A stretch of DNA of 64,000 nucleotides from Azorinus chamasolen (GCA_963576725.1 OY755247.1:10874534-10938533), one strand, 5' to 3'; counted from the first letter of the stretch, positions 41,300 through 51,883 are shown. A program made the numbers and translations. Notes: generated by a model from the letters alone, not told the origin.

Positions 41300-41930
41300 A
41301 TTAACCTCTTGCAAATACGTCTTATTAGCACAGTACTGTCAAAAACAGCCAAGTTTTCAAAATACAGTAGTGACATTGACCTTGACCCAATTTCATGTAT
41401 CCTTGTATCAACTGAAAGGCCTTCACAAAAGCCATCTCCATGCCATATAGGAATTGTCTAGTATATGTGGTTCAGAAGTTCAACTTGTCAAAATAATGAC
41501 CATGACCTTGACTTAATTTCAAATATCTTTATATCAACTGAAAGGCCTTTACCAAAGCCATCTGTATACCAACGATGAATTGCCTAGCATTTGTACATGT
41601 AGTTCAGATGTTATATCAATGTTAAATTTTGTTAAAAACGGCAAAGTGGTCGAAATAGTGACCTTGACCTTGACCTGATTTCATGTACTATTGTATCAAG
41701 TGAAAGACCTTAACCCAATATATCTGCATACCAAATATCAGTTGTCTCATTATTTTTAGTTATAAGAAACATTAAAGCTTTGTGAACGACGGCATGCCAC
41801 CCCAACCCCCCAACCCCACCCAAAGCCCACCGCCTGTCCGCCCGCCCATCCTCCCGCCCGCCCACCCGCCCAGTTTCCGTCAAACTATAAGCCGAGATTA
41901 TTCTCGAAACATCCGGCTAAAAACAATTAA
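41300..41930 (+). mobile_element. P7: pearl-like element with ~3 units and a C-rich microsatellite
   Basis: Units with 'gaccttgacccaatttcatg' and 'caactgaaaggcctt' are followed by a CCGCCCA-type tract (41796-41872). The tail contains gccgagattattctcg and ends catccggctaaaa. Confidence 0.65.
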
Positions 41931-41944
41931 ACTTTTAAACTACT

Positions 41945-42100
41945 TTTTAACCTAAATTTTAATGAAGCAGAAATTAGGTTCTTTTAGGCAGGTGACTGCT
42001 TAAATGCAGGGGTGCATGACATTCACCCTGCATTAAGCTGCCAATGTCTCCAAGACCGATATCTATATTAAGTTGAAAGTCCGGGTTGGAGGTTTGGAGG
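41945..42100. mobile_element. H3: family H MITE, partial
   Basis: The arm 'ggcaggtgactgcttaaatg' and partner 'ctgcattaagctgccaatg' meet without the apex. TIR-like sequence ggtttggagggatta has decayed. Confidence 0.6.
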
Positions 42101-42548
42101 GATTATATTGGATTTAAAAACATGATCAGCCTATGTACAGTGTTTTTTTCGTTTGTGCAAAGCGCTTTTTTCCGGGTCATTTGCATTATTTAGCTGACAT
42201 GTGATTCTGTTCTGGCATTATGCAAATACTGTGACGGATGGGGAAATAATTGTTACTTATTTAACATACAGGCTTTACAGACGACAGTCATAACATGTGG
42301 TAAAGGAGACAAAAGAAAACGCTCATACGAATACAGAAACGTATTTGTTCACACTTGATATACATTTGAGTGTATAGCGATGGAGGAAAGGTCAGTTAAT
42401 ATTTTAAAGTTTTGAGTGTACTGCGAAACAGGTAAGGACAGACGTTTTTCCATGATAACATAATTGACCATATTTGCCCTAACATTTCAGACACCTGCTT
42501 TTCCCCTTTCCATCGATTTTTACAAGTGAATAGTTCAATTAGGTCCAT
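42101..42548. other. Unassigned DNA
   Basis: No recognised feature is visible. Confidence 0.35.
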
Positions 42549-42778
42549 TGGGAGAGAGAGGGAGAGAGAGAGAGAGGGGAGGACAGACACAGATACTTAG
42601 ACAGAGAGAGACAGAGAGAGACAGACAGACAGACATAAATACAGATACAGACATACAGAGAGAGAGAGAGATACATACAGATACCGGGATATACAGACAA
42701 ATGTACAGACAGATACATTGTATACAGACAGCTATACAGACAGATATACAGACACACAGACATGCGCAGAGAGAATGT
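42549..42778 (+). repeat. GAGA/CAGA compound microsatellite
   Basis: Runs of gagagaga, gacagaca and atacaga units occur. Open frames on both strands are composition artefacts. Confidence 0.9.
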
Positions 42779-42832
42779 GTAGGTGTGTTTTTTGGTCATA
42801 CACTGTTTATTTAAGCATATTATGCTTACATT

Positions 42833-43038
42833 TTAACCCTTTCAATGCCGGATTTTCATCGGTGTTTAACTATAGAGCACATACAGTATGAAAGTCTTAA
42901 TATTCTGAAAGTGGGAGATCCTTCGAAAGCAAAAGTAGAAATGCAAAAAGAGAAAATTGCAGACTCGGTTTTATTGAGTCTGTTCATGAGTAGTAATTAA
43001 AAGTGTAACACTACTCACGCCCCCTGGCACCGGCTTAA
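42833..43038 (+). mobile_element. K2: family K repeat bounded by TTAA
   Basis: It starts TTAA-CCCTTTCAATGCCGG and ends CACCGGC-TTAA. The interior matches K1 ('gatccttcgaaagcaaaagt', caataaaacc reversed, cacgccccct). If TTAA is the target, K may be another TTAA element, but its ends do not form a clear inverted repeat. Confidence 0.5.
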
Positions 43039-43181
43039 GCATTATTCAATTTTCAAAACTAATAACATCAAAAATAATTATCCCGAATGACCAGAATATA
43101 TAACAACACTGAGATTGAAGTACGGGGCGACTTTTTACGACCGCCACGCAAGCACTTAACACCTGCTGTTTTGAAGTACAT

Positions 43182-43240
43182 ATATTCTGAAAAAAGGTGA
43201 TCCTTCGAAAGCAAAAGTAGAAATGCAAAAAGAGAAAATT
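43182..43240 (+). repeat. Family K fragment
   Basis: 'tattctgaaaaaaggtgatc' to 'atgcaaaaagagaaaatt' repeats the left half of K2, cut off at a family A element. Confidence 0.6.
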
Positions 43241-43796
43241 AACCTTTTCCCGGTTCTATATTTACATGTATTCCAAATTCCAATACCTGCAGAATATTCA
43301 TGGACAAAATAGTTATGATGAAATATGGAAGGTGGAACACTAGCCATTTCAGAAAGTAATAGAGAAACAGAGAAACAGATCTATCAAATTCAATTAGCAA
43401 ACAGAGCAGACCCTGATCTGGGTCTATTATGTTTGCAGATGCGTGAAAACACGTTTATATGAGTGAGTGAGTTGGGTTTAACGTCCGACCAACAGTATTT
43501 CAGTTATTTGCAGACGGCACCCGCATGATAGTGCTGCCTCACTGGAATGCCCCTGCCGTGGGCACATGGCAAGGGCTCCCCACCCAGTCCCATTATCCTG
43601 ACACCGGACCGACCAGTCCTAGAACTACCCTTTTAATGTCGAGTGTAGACAAGGGGAGCTACTACATGTAGTACCAACTTTTAACGACTTTTGGTCTGTC
43701 GCGGTCGGGGATCGAACCCACGGCCTTCCGTATCGCAGGCGGACGCTCTATCACTGAGCCACGCGGCTGGTACGTTTATTTGAAGTAAAGGGATAA
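43239..43796 (-). mobile_element. Family A1 TTAA MITE with excised apex and a SINE insertion
   Basis: TTAA at 43239-43242; the right edge is ATAA. The A1 tail precedes a hairpin reduced to ~40 bp (43397-43436; gcaaacagagcagaccctga then tctgggtc). The short end is split by the SINE at 43459-43771. Confidence 0.75.
43459..43771 (-). mobile_element. tRNA-derived SINE (possibly RUDI/V-SINE type)
   Basis: On the minus strand it opens with a tRNA-like head: gccgcgtggctcagtgatag, B-box gggttcgatcccc (43704-43716) and ccgcgacag. The body is ~230 bp and ends in an actcactcac-type tail. The 8-bp acgtttat is repeated at 43451-43458 and 43772-43779. A bivalve SINE with a similar layout is RUDI; the name is inferred. 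Confidence 0.75.
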
Positions 43797-43899
43797 ACTT
43801 GCTAGATGATTTTGAATGAGAAACTATACAGACCCTGCACAAAGGGCTCCTCTACAATGTTTGCAAATGTCAGTATATGCATGTCCTGCATTCAAAAAG
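43797..43899. mobile_element. TTAA-family fragment
   Basis: 'tacagaccctgcacaaaggg' with ctcctctacaatgtttgcaaatg is a collapsed hairpin. It reaches the TTAA at 43900 shared with D7. Confidence 0.4.
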
Positions 43900-44127
43900 T
43901 TAACACATTCCTTCCTAGTGACGCATTTTGGCGCCTCTGTAAAAATCACATTTTGAAACCATTGTGGTAAATAGAGCATTTGCTGCATAGGAGCAAATGC
44001 TCTGTGTATCACAATGGTTTCAATACTGCACAATTCTAGAATTTTCCTTTTCTCTAGTAAAAGCTCTTTTTCGGTAGATTTTTTCAAAGAGGTTGGGTCT
44101 AAAATAGTCTAGGAAGGAATGGGTTAA
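43900..44127 (+). mobile_element. D7: family D TTAA MITE
   Basis: TTAA lies at both edges. The hairpin at 43956-44020 has the apex tgctgcataggagca. The right end is 'ctaggaaggaatgggttaa'. Confidence 0.8.
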
Positions 44128-44296
44128 AACACGACACTACACTCTCTCAGTAATATACAGAGTCACAGATTAAGTACTCAAGTACTAAAATCGTCATTTC
44201 TCCACCGAACCCTCTGTTGTAACCCCTCTCGAAGAGACCATTCTACAGAGTGGTCACAACATAGAGTGGGTGGAGAAACAAAGAAATAAGTAGAGG

Positions 44297-45832
44297 TTTT
44301 GTAACAAAAACGGACCCCCTACCCCTCACACCCACACATACACACTGCGACATATTGTCACATTTCTGTACATGACAGCTCGACCGGTTAAGATGTGTGA
44401 CAGACAGACAGACTAATAGAATCAAGCATGGGTTTTGTTAAAGACGGGGGTTTCTATACCCGAGGTTGGTCAGACCAACCGAGGGTATAGAACCCCCCGG
44501 CTTTAACAAATCCCATGCTCGATTATTTTTCTCGCTGAAATACGCCCTAAAACCAAGAAAATTAACGAATTTTGTGAAGTACTACTTTACATTGCGTAAT
44601 ACGACTTCCATATCTAATAGCAACAGACCGCAGCATAACTTTAGGCGTGACGCCAAATTCTTGCATAAAACGTGCTGTTGTAGTCCCGCTAGACCATGTA
44701 TTAACAAGGCGATTCTCGTGCTCACGCGCTGTTGTTGACCGGTTTTAACTATACCTATTACGGGCCTAAGGTAAACAATGGACGCGAATGCTACAGCGTT
44801 TTGGCCGAAGCTAGGTGAACGCCGGTGTGTGAGTATTTCCAGGAGCACCGACAATGAACTGTTTTTAGTGATAGACATATTGAATGAAATTCCGTGTAAA
44901 CGGTATTTGATACAATCATGAATTGACGTCGAAAAGAAAACAGTGGCCCGGAAATAGCATAAATCGACGAAGTGTCAAAGAAGTGTATAGTTTTACTGCC
45001 GTTGTTTTGCTTGTATTTTGAAGAATTAAATTGATGCAGGAGAGCAGAAAACTGGTTTTATGCAAGAATAGCGTTAATACACGTTTGTTTTCGGGCAATA
45101 ACAACTGCAGTGTCCCGAGGGACTGTTGTTGGTGTATTAACCCTCTAATGACGTCATTTGTTATGACAACCACAAACGTTACGTTTTGGCGTAAATATAA
45201 ATGACTGAGTGACTACAAAACAACGTCTTCGGTTAATTAAATAGGCTTTTAAAGTGTTTATATGATAAATAGAATTTCATATTCGTGCTAATTACTTATA
45301 TTAATTTCAATTCATAAGGTTGTTGCCTATAGAAATGTTGGTATAATTCTGTAAGAAGTCCTTCCCTTGTATTGATTTTACCCAATCGCGCGTATGAATA
45401 CACTAGTCACGGGGTGTTCCAGATAAGGATTTCTAGTACGGCTATTTTTAGTAACTGAGCTTATCTAGCACGACTGAGAAGCGAGAAAGACAATTCTAAC
45501 ACAAAAAATATGTAAAGGGAAATAACTCAAAATGTTGCTACTAAGTAATGGACTTGATGAATGGTACTTCATCTCATTATGCGCTTTCCACACCACATTT
45601 TAAAGAAAAAATGATAACAGCTATTAACTCCAAACATATTGATACCAGAGTTATGGCCCTTGTGCATGACACTTCCTTTTCCTCTTATTATGCTCCTTCG
45701 ATATATGAAGTTTCAACCAACTGGCATCAGGCATATTGAAGTTATCGTCCGGACAAGAAAGTGAGACGGACAGACAGATAACTCTCACGAAAACAATATG
45801 TCTCCCCCATATAAAATATGGGGGAGACATAA
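44297..45832 (+). mobile_element. P6a: pearl-like element split by L1
   Basis: The head 'gaggttttgtaacaaaaacg' equals the P6b head at 56563. After L1 it resumes with 'aaatatgtaaagggaaataa', two units ('cttgtgcatgacacttcc', 'tatgaagtttcaacc'), a short GACA run and a tctcccccat/atgggggaga hairpin. Confidence 0.65.
44412..45490. mobile_element. L1: ~1.1-kb family L element
   Basis: It begins 'aatagaatcaagcatgggtt', followed by a strong hairpin at 44437-44512 built on gggggtttctataccc and gggtatagaacccccc. It ends 'cttatctagcacgactgaga'. L2 shares both flanks but lacks ~500 bp of the middle. No transposase frame is visible, so it is probably non-autonomous. Confidence 0.65.
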
Positions 45833-45886
45833 TTCTAGAAAATGTATTAATTCACGCATCTTATCTGGACTTCTGTAATTATAACA

Positions 45887-46117
45887 CAATACTGCAGCGT
45901 ATATGTAACTTTTGTTTTCCTGTAAATGTAATGCTCTTACTGTTATCTTTTACCTAATTATATACTCTTTTAAAAGTCACTAAATCAAGAATTGAACGAG
46001 GTCCAAACACGACCTATTAGATTCCCGGTAGACCGTTTCGGGTGTTTATTGCCCTTTATTGAAATGACTGGTCGGTGAACATCTGCGACAAAAATAACAA
46101 TACACGCCCATCAAAGT
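45887..46117. other. Unassigned DNA
   Basis: No supported feature is visible. Confidence 0.35.
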
Positions 46118-46225
46118 TTAACCCAATCTCTCCTAGACTAATTTTAGACCCAACCTTTTTGAGAAAAAAAACATTGTGATAAATAGAGCATTTGTTTCTG
46201 CATCGTTCGATGCTCTACTTTGATT
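46118..46225 (-). mobile_element. Family D partial copy
   Basis: TTAA then 'cccaatctctcctagactaa' and 'attttagacccaacc'. The hairpin is degraded to agagcatttgtttctgcat and gatgctctac. Confidence 0.6.
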
Positions 46226-46266
46226 TAGGTCATATGTTTGCGGATATTATATAGCAGATTAACGTA

Positions 46267-46495
46267 TTAACCAATTTGCTCCCACGACCCCATATATGTG
46301 ACGTAGGCAAACAGTGTAGACTCTGATCAGACGCTGCATAATGCTGCGTCTGATCAGAGTCTACACTGTTTGCTGATAGGAAATTCAATATAAAACAAAA
46401 CAAAAATGAAAATTTAGACCAGACATCCCTTAGATAAAAGATAGACTAATCCCATATATAAGCATGGAAGAATCCACTGGGAGCAAATGGGTTAA
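46267..46495 (+). mobile_element. B2: family B TTAA MITE, full length
   Basis: TTAA lies at both edges. The hairpin at 46307-46373 is a 67-bp palindrome with the apex acgctgcataatgctgcgt. The stem reads ACTCTGATCAGA on both sides, so it has no A:A mismatch. Confidence 0.85.
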
Positions 46496-47235
46496 GTTAG
46501 ACATGGCATAGACTGACTACTCTTTTAAAATGTCATCCTGATCTAATACTTTCAACTGAAATCGTGCTTGTTTTGAAAAGCAAAGTCATCTCAAATTGTT
46601 ATTTTCTACTAACATTGATGACGTAAATTGGGTGGGATGCTAGTCCTAGAGAAAAGTTCATGAACCAATTACCCCAAAGTCATGAAATATTAAATAACAA
46701 AAACACAATAATTCTCTACAACATGCCAGTGTGTGTTCGTTCCTTGAAAGTATATACGCTGCTAATCTATTAGCTCTATATGTTAATCTTACAATCCATG
46801 ACCGTGCAGTTAAAAAGGAACATTGACGAAATAATGAATTTGGTGATATCAGTTTGAGAATGTTTTATTTGCTGGAGCGCCAAAACATACACACGGAATG
46901 TCGTTTCGATGTTACTCTCCAGATCAATAGTAGGCTACGAAACGGTTTTCAGGACAGGACAATAGAGGTTGGAGACCTTAAAATAGAATTTTGTCTCACT
47001 ATCAAGTAAGGCTAACCCTGAATGCTGGTAAGTAAAGATTTATGCAATAATTTAACCAAACATCGGGAATGTTGTCTGCCATGATCAGTAATGAAATGTG
47101 TGTTTGATTTTAAACAAATATGAGGTTTAACGGTCCGGGGGTTAGTATTCAGTATATACAGATGCCACAGGCAAATAAACCAATACCAGACATTAAATAC
47201 TACGCTTAACAAACCTTAAAGCTGTTTGATAAGAT
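46496..47235. other. Repeat-poor unassigned DNA
   Basis: A weak A2-like phrase (acatggcatagactgactac) occurs at 46500-46520. No gene is supported. Confidence 0.35.
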
Positions 47236-47239
47236 TCTT

Positions 47240-47285
47240 TATGGGTTTATAATTATAACATGGGTTTATAATTGTAACATAGGTT
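47240..47285 (+). repeat. Short run of an 18-20-bp minisatellite unit
   Basis: gggtttataattgtaacat-type units occur about 2.5 times. The same unit forms a longer array at 48908-49285. Confidence 0.7.
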
Positions 47286-48441
47286 CACTAGCAATTAGGA
47301 GTGACCTGTCGTTTTTTTTCAGCGGCTAGCTGTCTATTTTCACTTTTGTTCTAGTTTTCCACCAATGAGAAACTATGTTACATTGTAATTTGCATATGAC
47401 CTACGAGTATTTAGTAGTAAACTGTATTTTCATTAGTGAATAACTTGACTGGCATACAACCTTTTTATATGCCTCTACACATTGCCAAACTATGTAAAAT
47501 TTCTGATATACAGTCTGCTTACGGCCTCGCAAATTGAATTCAATGCAATAATTAACATAATCACAACACATGTAAGGCATCATGTTACACCGACATGTTC
47601 TATAAACTTCTTAGAGTTCAGTCAAAACGCCATATAGTACAGAACATCCTTATTTACGCAGATATTTAGCATGGGACTGAAGACTGTCGACTGTCGAAAG
47701 TTCTGTTCTTAAAATAGATTTTAAGACCTGGAAATTCCCATAAAATCAAAGTACTGATGTACTGATATTTATCACCTCATGGTAATGGTTGCTGAGCAAT
47801 ATTACCAGTTTGTCGAAACCACTTTTAAACTTTCAAACTTTTACTATCATTTTGCTATCAATTAATACAACATTTGATAATAACGTCCACTTTGACGAAC
47901 AGGTAGTTTGCCGAAACCACCATAATTCACAGGCAGTGCTATAGGAAATAAAGAAGAAGGGTTGTTTAGTATATTAGAGTAGTGGTATTAATAGTATTAA
48001 TTACTATCCCCGACCACAGCACCGAGGCTCTGGTTGTTGGCTCTCTTTGATATAAAGCTACTTACTGAAGGCTATTGCTACGGCTCTATCACATGGGACT
48101 TGGGCTCATAGACGTAGGTTGAAGTTGATAACTTTATATTGTTTTAAAAATACATGTAGATTCAGTTAATGATGTCATTAATGATGATGCACACAAGTCG
48201 ATTAAAGCGTTGATCTAGGCTAAATACCGTTCTTTAAGGAATTACAGACTCTGCACAATAAAAACGTTATGCTTTAAAGTGTATTCAATTTCTTATCTTC
48301 ATATCAATACAAATATAAACGCTTTCATGTACATTTTATAATAGGTAAACTAAAGAACTAACTTGAGATAGTTTTAAAACATTACTTTGACACCGTACAT
48401 TTTAAAAGTGATTTCCTATAAAAGCAACTTGAAATTTTTCA
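47286..48441. other. Repeat-poor unassigned DNA
   Basis: AT-rich with no family recurring from elsewhere in the window. No supported coding region. Confidence 0.35.
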
Positions 48442-48556
48442 ATAACTGCTTCTTCTACTCAACGTCATTTTCATTGCAAGCTTCTCTGCTAGTATAATAA
48501 CTGCTTCTTCTACTCAACGTCATTTTCATTGCAAGCTTCTCTGCTAGTATAATAAC
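48442..48556 (+). repeat. Tandem duplication, 55-bp unit
   Basis: 'ataactgcttcttctactca' starts at 48442 and again at 48497, with identical following bases through gctagtata. Confidence 0.9.
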
Positions 48557-48905
48557 AAGCAACCCTTCATAGATCTAGTTCTCTGTACTAGTAGAATCTC
48601 TAAACATTGAAATAAATATTGCAGATATTGTTTTGTACATTGTGTCAATATTTGAATGCCGCTGAATATCTTTTTTAAAAGATATTTCTTGTTATTTATG
48701 GATTGGGTTTTCCCAGACTATTCGATTCTATACATAAGGGGTTTGCTGAATTTGACGAGCGAATTTCTCGTGAAGCTCGTGCAACTGGTTAGACTCGAAG
48801 TCCGATTGCCTATAGTGATTAAATTAAATAGTATAAGTTGAAATAGTTTTATCCCAATCTACAGGTCATCTATAAATAAAAATGACATGTCAGATCTAAA
48901 GACCT
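48557..48905. other. Unassigned DNA
   Basis: A 61-codon open frame at 48656-48841 has no recognisable domain. Nothing else is visible. Confidence 0.35.
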
Positions 48906-48907
48906 AT

Positions 48908-49285
48908 ATAATTGTAATATGGGTTTATAATTGTAACATGAGTTTATAATTGTAACGTAGGTTTAAAATTGTAACGTGGGTTTATAATCGCAACATGGGT
49001 TGTGTTATATTTGTTGTTATATTTTCTGGTCCTTCGGGATCACTAGTTTTGATGTAATTAGTTTTGAAAATTGAATACTGCTTAGGCCGGTGCTAGGGGG
49101 CGTGAGTAGTGTTGCACTTTTAATTATTACTCGTGAACAGATTCAATAAAACCGAGTCTGCAATTTTCTCTTTTTGCATTTTCTACTTTTGCTTTCGAAG
49201 GATCATCCATTTTCAGAATATTTATAAGTGTAACGTGGGTTTATAATTGTAACGTGGTTTTTAAGTGTAACGTGGTTTTATAATT
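48908..49285 (+). repeat. Minisatellite (unit gtttataattgtaacatgg) split by K3
   Basis: The left arm at 48908-49005 has about five units. The right arm at 49221-49285 has about four, including shortened forms (ttaagtgtaacgtgg). K3 and ~60 bp of other sequence lie between. Confidence 0.8.
49072..49219 (-). repeat. K3: family K repeat
   Basis: On the plus strand it reads 'ggccggtgctagggggcgtg' to 'ggatcatccattttcagaat', the reverse of K1 and K2. Confidence 0.65.
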
Positions 49286-49542
49286 GTAACATTTAAAACA
49301 TGTTGGAGCTACATGTATTATCATTCTAGAAAAAAAGCGGTAAAACAGATTTAACTTTAACAGCTTTTAAAATACAGCCAGCGTAGTAACTATTTACACA
49401 ATCCCACATATAATCAGAAAAGAACATCTTTCTAGATAATGTTGCAAACTAGGGCATTTCGATATAATCACAAACTATGATATATGCAGATAATTTGGCA
49501 GAATGGTACATCCAGATATTGCTATAAATAAGTCAGATATGC
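49286..49542. other. Unassigned DNA
   Basis: No feature is recognised. Confidence 0.35.
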
Positions 49543-49792
49543 TTAAACCCTTCGCTTGCTGTTCACGTCAACATACCAACCTGTAAATAGTGAAGACCCA
49601 GATGAGACAGCTCCTACAGGAGCTGTCTCGTCAGGGTCTGCACTATTTACAAATTGATTGTGCAACCAGTGCACTCCACAGCAGTGATTGCAAAGATAAA
49701 TAATTGTAGACGGTGACGATATATGTAATTATACAATAGGGCATGGGTAAAGAAGGAGAAATGTATTTAAAATTCAGCAAGAGAAGGGTTAA
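49543..49792 (+). mobile_element. F2: family F TTAA MITE, full length
   Basis: TTAA lies at both edges. The length (250 bp) matches F1. The hairpin at 49582-49650 has CCAGATG left and CGTCAGG right and the apex agctcctacaggagct. Confidence 0.85.
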
Positions 49793-50140
49793 GAAAACAC
49801 CACCGTAAATCAACGTTATAAACATAAGATGTCTATCATTTGAAACGAATTGCAAATGGTGTTAACCTGTTGATTTATCATAATCTAGAGCGTTGATTAC
49901 AACACCAAAACAACCCGTTTCCACAAACTTAGAGCTCAACTGAAATGTCAGGCCAAACTGTTATCAAAAATATGAATGAGGTCATGAACACTGTTATCAA
50001 AAATATGAATGAGGTAGATTCCTTGACATAAAACCTTACTAAAATGACACCTGCTTAAAACTTACACCCGTATAAATATTACCCTTTAAAAAGTATAAGA
50101 TTTTTCCTCTACTAAAAAACAAACTTTTATTATTCCCATT
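49793..50140. other. Unassigned DNA with a small direct repeat
   Basis: actgttatcaaaaatatgaa is repeated at 49957 and 49990 (33-bp period). Nothing else is seen. Confidence 0.5.
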
Positions 50141-50320
50141 CCTATAGGAGACGTCTGATCAGGGTCTGCTCTCTTTGCTTATGGTGCAATATAGATCTGA
50201 TTCTACAGCTTCTGTCTGAGCCGAAATGTCATGTGTTCATATGCCATTATAAAAAATAATCTTATTAATATTCATGACGTCATTATTTCCTACATGAATA
50301 TTCATCAGGGAAAGGGTTAA
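50141..50320 (+). mobile_element. Family A2 half element broken at the hairpin apex
   Basis: The sequence starts at cctataggag, exactly half of the apex palindrome. It continues with gtctgatcagggtctgctct, the A2 tail and TTAA (50317-50320). The left half is missing. Confidence 0.75.
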
Positions 50321-50526
50321 TCAACACAACCATCATTTTACTAGAAAATAAATTTCGATGGAATTGGTAGAGGTGTTACAAGCATTTTGTTTGAAAAGAT
50401 GAAACAGTGATAATCAAAGATGGGGTGATAGAAACAATAGAAATTGATATTTAGATTGAGAGGAAAATGGAACTTCTTGCCTAAACCATTGGGGAAAAAA
50501 CATTATTTTATATTTTATTATTTATA

Positions 50527-50922
50527 CAGTATAGTCTCGCTGAAGCGACCACAAGCTATATAAACATAGGGGTCTTTAAAAGCAGATGGTTGCTAAATGC
50601 AGGGCTTTCTACATTACTTTTGTCCTGCACAAACCCTCTTTCACATGTAAACGCTTTTTTACACCTTTGCAAACAGAGAAGATCAAGATCAGACAGCTCC
50701 AGTAGGAGCTGTCTGATCAGGGTCTGCTCTGTTTGCTTATTAAATTTATATATGTGATTTTACAGGTTTTTGCCGAGGTAAAAAACTGTGTTCAAGCACC
50801 ATTATAAAAACTGCTAATATTCATGATTTTATTATTTTCTTACATGAGTATTGAACATGGAAATGGTTACTATACCATTACAGAATTATACTTCCTTTGA
50901 GAAGTCGCATTAGAGATTACTG
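50527..50922. mobile_element. Family I TA MITE containing a family A element
   Basis: 'cagtatagtctcgctgaagc' at the left and 'gaagtcgcattagagattac' plus tgta at the right are I ends. The arm 'tacttttgtcctgca' is interrupted at its TTAA position by the A2 element. Confidence 0.6.
50627..50870 (+). mobile_element. Family A2 MITE
   Basis: The left edge is decayed (CAAA) before 'ccctctttcacatgtaaacg', the right edge is TTAC. The hairpin at 50668-50736 has the apex agctccagtaggagct, with TCAAGATC left and GATCAGGG right. Confidence 0.7.
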
Positions 50923-50931
50923 TATCAAGTT

Positions 50932-51177
50932 TTAACCCTTTCGGCGCCAAATTTCTAATTGTCGTCTGCAATCCAAGTTTGTTAAATCACTTAGTAAAAT
51001 AAGGAAATGAGATAAATAAATGCAAATTTCAAAGGAATAAAGCACATATATAGAAATAGAGGCTGAGACAAATAGTGAAGTCCCTGATCAGACGCCGCCT
51101 TGAAAAGGCGGCGTCTGATCTGGGACTGCACTATTTGTCGTGGTGCATTTTTGCGACTGCGGCGGTGAAAGGGTCAA
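50932..51177 (-). mobile_element. C4: family C TTAA MITE
   Basis: TTAA left and TCAA right. The hairpin at 51067-51139 has CCCTGATC left and GATCTGGG right and the apex cgccgccttgaaaaggcggcg. The length of 246 bp equals C1-C3. Confidence 0.85.
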
Positions 51178-51213
51178 GTTCCTCTATAGATGCAATAATC
51201 CGTTCAACAACTA

Positions 51214-51637
51214 CAGTAGACTCCCACTAAATCGGACGTTAAAACCAGTATCGATGGCGATCTTTAATACCTGTGGTAGCTTAACCCATTTGCTCCCTGT
51301 GAATTCTTCCATGCTTATATATTGGATTAGTCTATCTTTTATCTAAGGGGTGCCTGGTCTAAATTTTCATTTTCATTTTGTTTTATATTGAATTTCCTAT
51401 CAGCAAACAGTGTAGACTCTGATCAGACGCCGCATTATGCAGCGTCTGATCAGAGTCTACACTGTTTGCCTACATCCCATATATGGGATCGTTGGAGCAA
51501 ATGGGTTAATACAGGGCAAACGTTATACATGTAAATGAGCTTTCTGCATTACTTTCAGCCTGCGTTAAGCAGCCACCTGCCTAAAAGATAAAAAAAAATC
51601 TTATGTACTAAAAGTCAGGTTTAGAGGGGATTTACTG
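51214..51637. mobile_element. Family H TA MITE containing B3
   Basis: 'cagtagactcccactaaatc' after TA and 'gaggggatttactg' before TA form the ends. The arm ggtagc is split at TTAA by B3 and resumes as tacagggcaaacgtt. Confidence 0.75.
51281..51509 (-). mobile_element. B3: family B TTAA MITE, full length
   Basis: Exact TTAA at 51281-51284 and 51506-51509. The hairpin at 51403-51469 has the apex acgccgcattatgcagcgt and no stem mismatch. The flanks rejoin as a normal family H arm. Confidence 0.9.
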
Positions 51638-51681
51638 TATTAAAAAATACTTGGATTGGTTAAAATGGGCTTCTTCTTAAA

Positions 51682-51883
51682 CAGTAAAACCCCTCTAAAC
51701 CGGATGTTTAATTTAGCATAATATCGGTCTTAGAAACAGGTAGCAGCTTAATGCAGGGTGAAAGTCATAAAAAAGCTCCCCTAGAAGCTTTCTCGGTGAC
51801 TTTCACTCTGTATTAAGCAACCACCTGCCTAAAAGTATCTAAATTCTTCTCTACTAGAATTCCTTTTTCGATGGGTATTACTG
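51682..51883 (-). mobile_element. H5: family H TA MITE
   Basis: cagtaaaacccctctaaacc ... atgggtattactg, with TA after the right end. The hairpin at 51737-51829 has the decayed apex agctcccctagaagct. Confidence 0.75.

Larger units (their letters stand above)
44158..45886 (+). mobile_element. Family J foldback split by P6a
   Basis: The left part at 44158-44296 includes CAGAG, the hairpin (44215-44272) and ggtggagaaac. The right end 'aaaatgtattaattcacgca' to tctggacttctg lies at 45833-45886. P6a fills the gap. Confidence 0.65.

Noticed and set aside
42539..42814. Open frames in the 88-codon range on both strands
   Set aside because: They fall in GAGA/CAGA repeats and have no independent support.
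43690..43771. A functional tRNA gene
   Set aside because: The tRNA-like sequence is continuous with a ~230-bp SINE body flanked by a target duplication, so it is a SINE head.
49072..49219. K3 as a solo LTR
   Set aside because: An aataaa-like motif is present, but TG...CA borders, a primer-binding site and target duplication are not seen.
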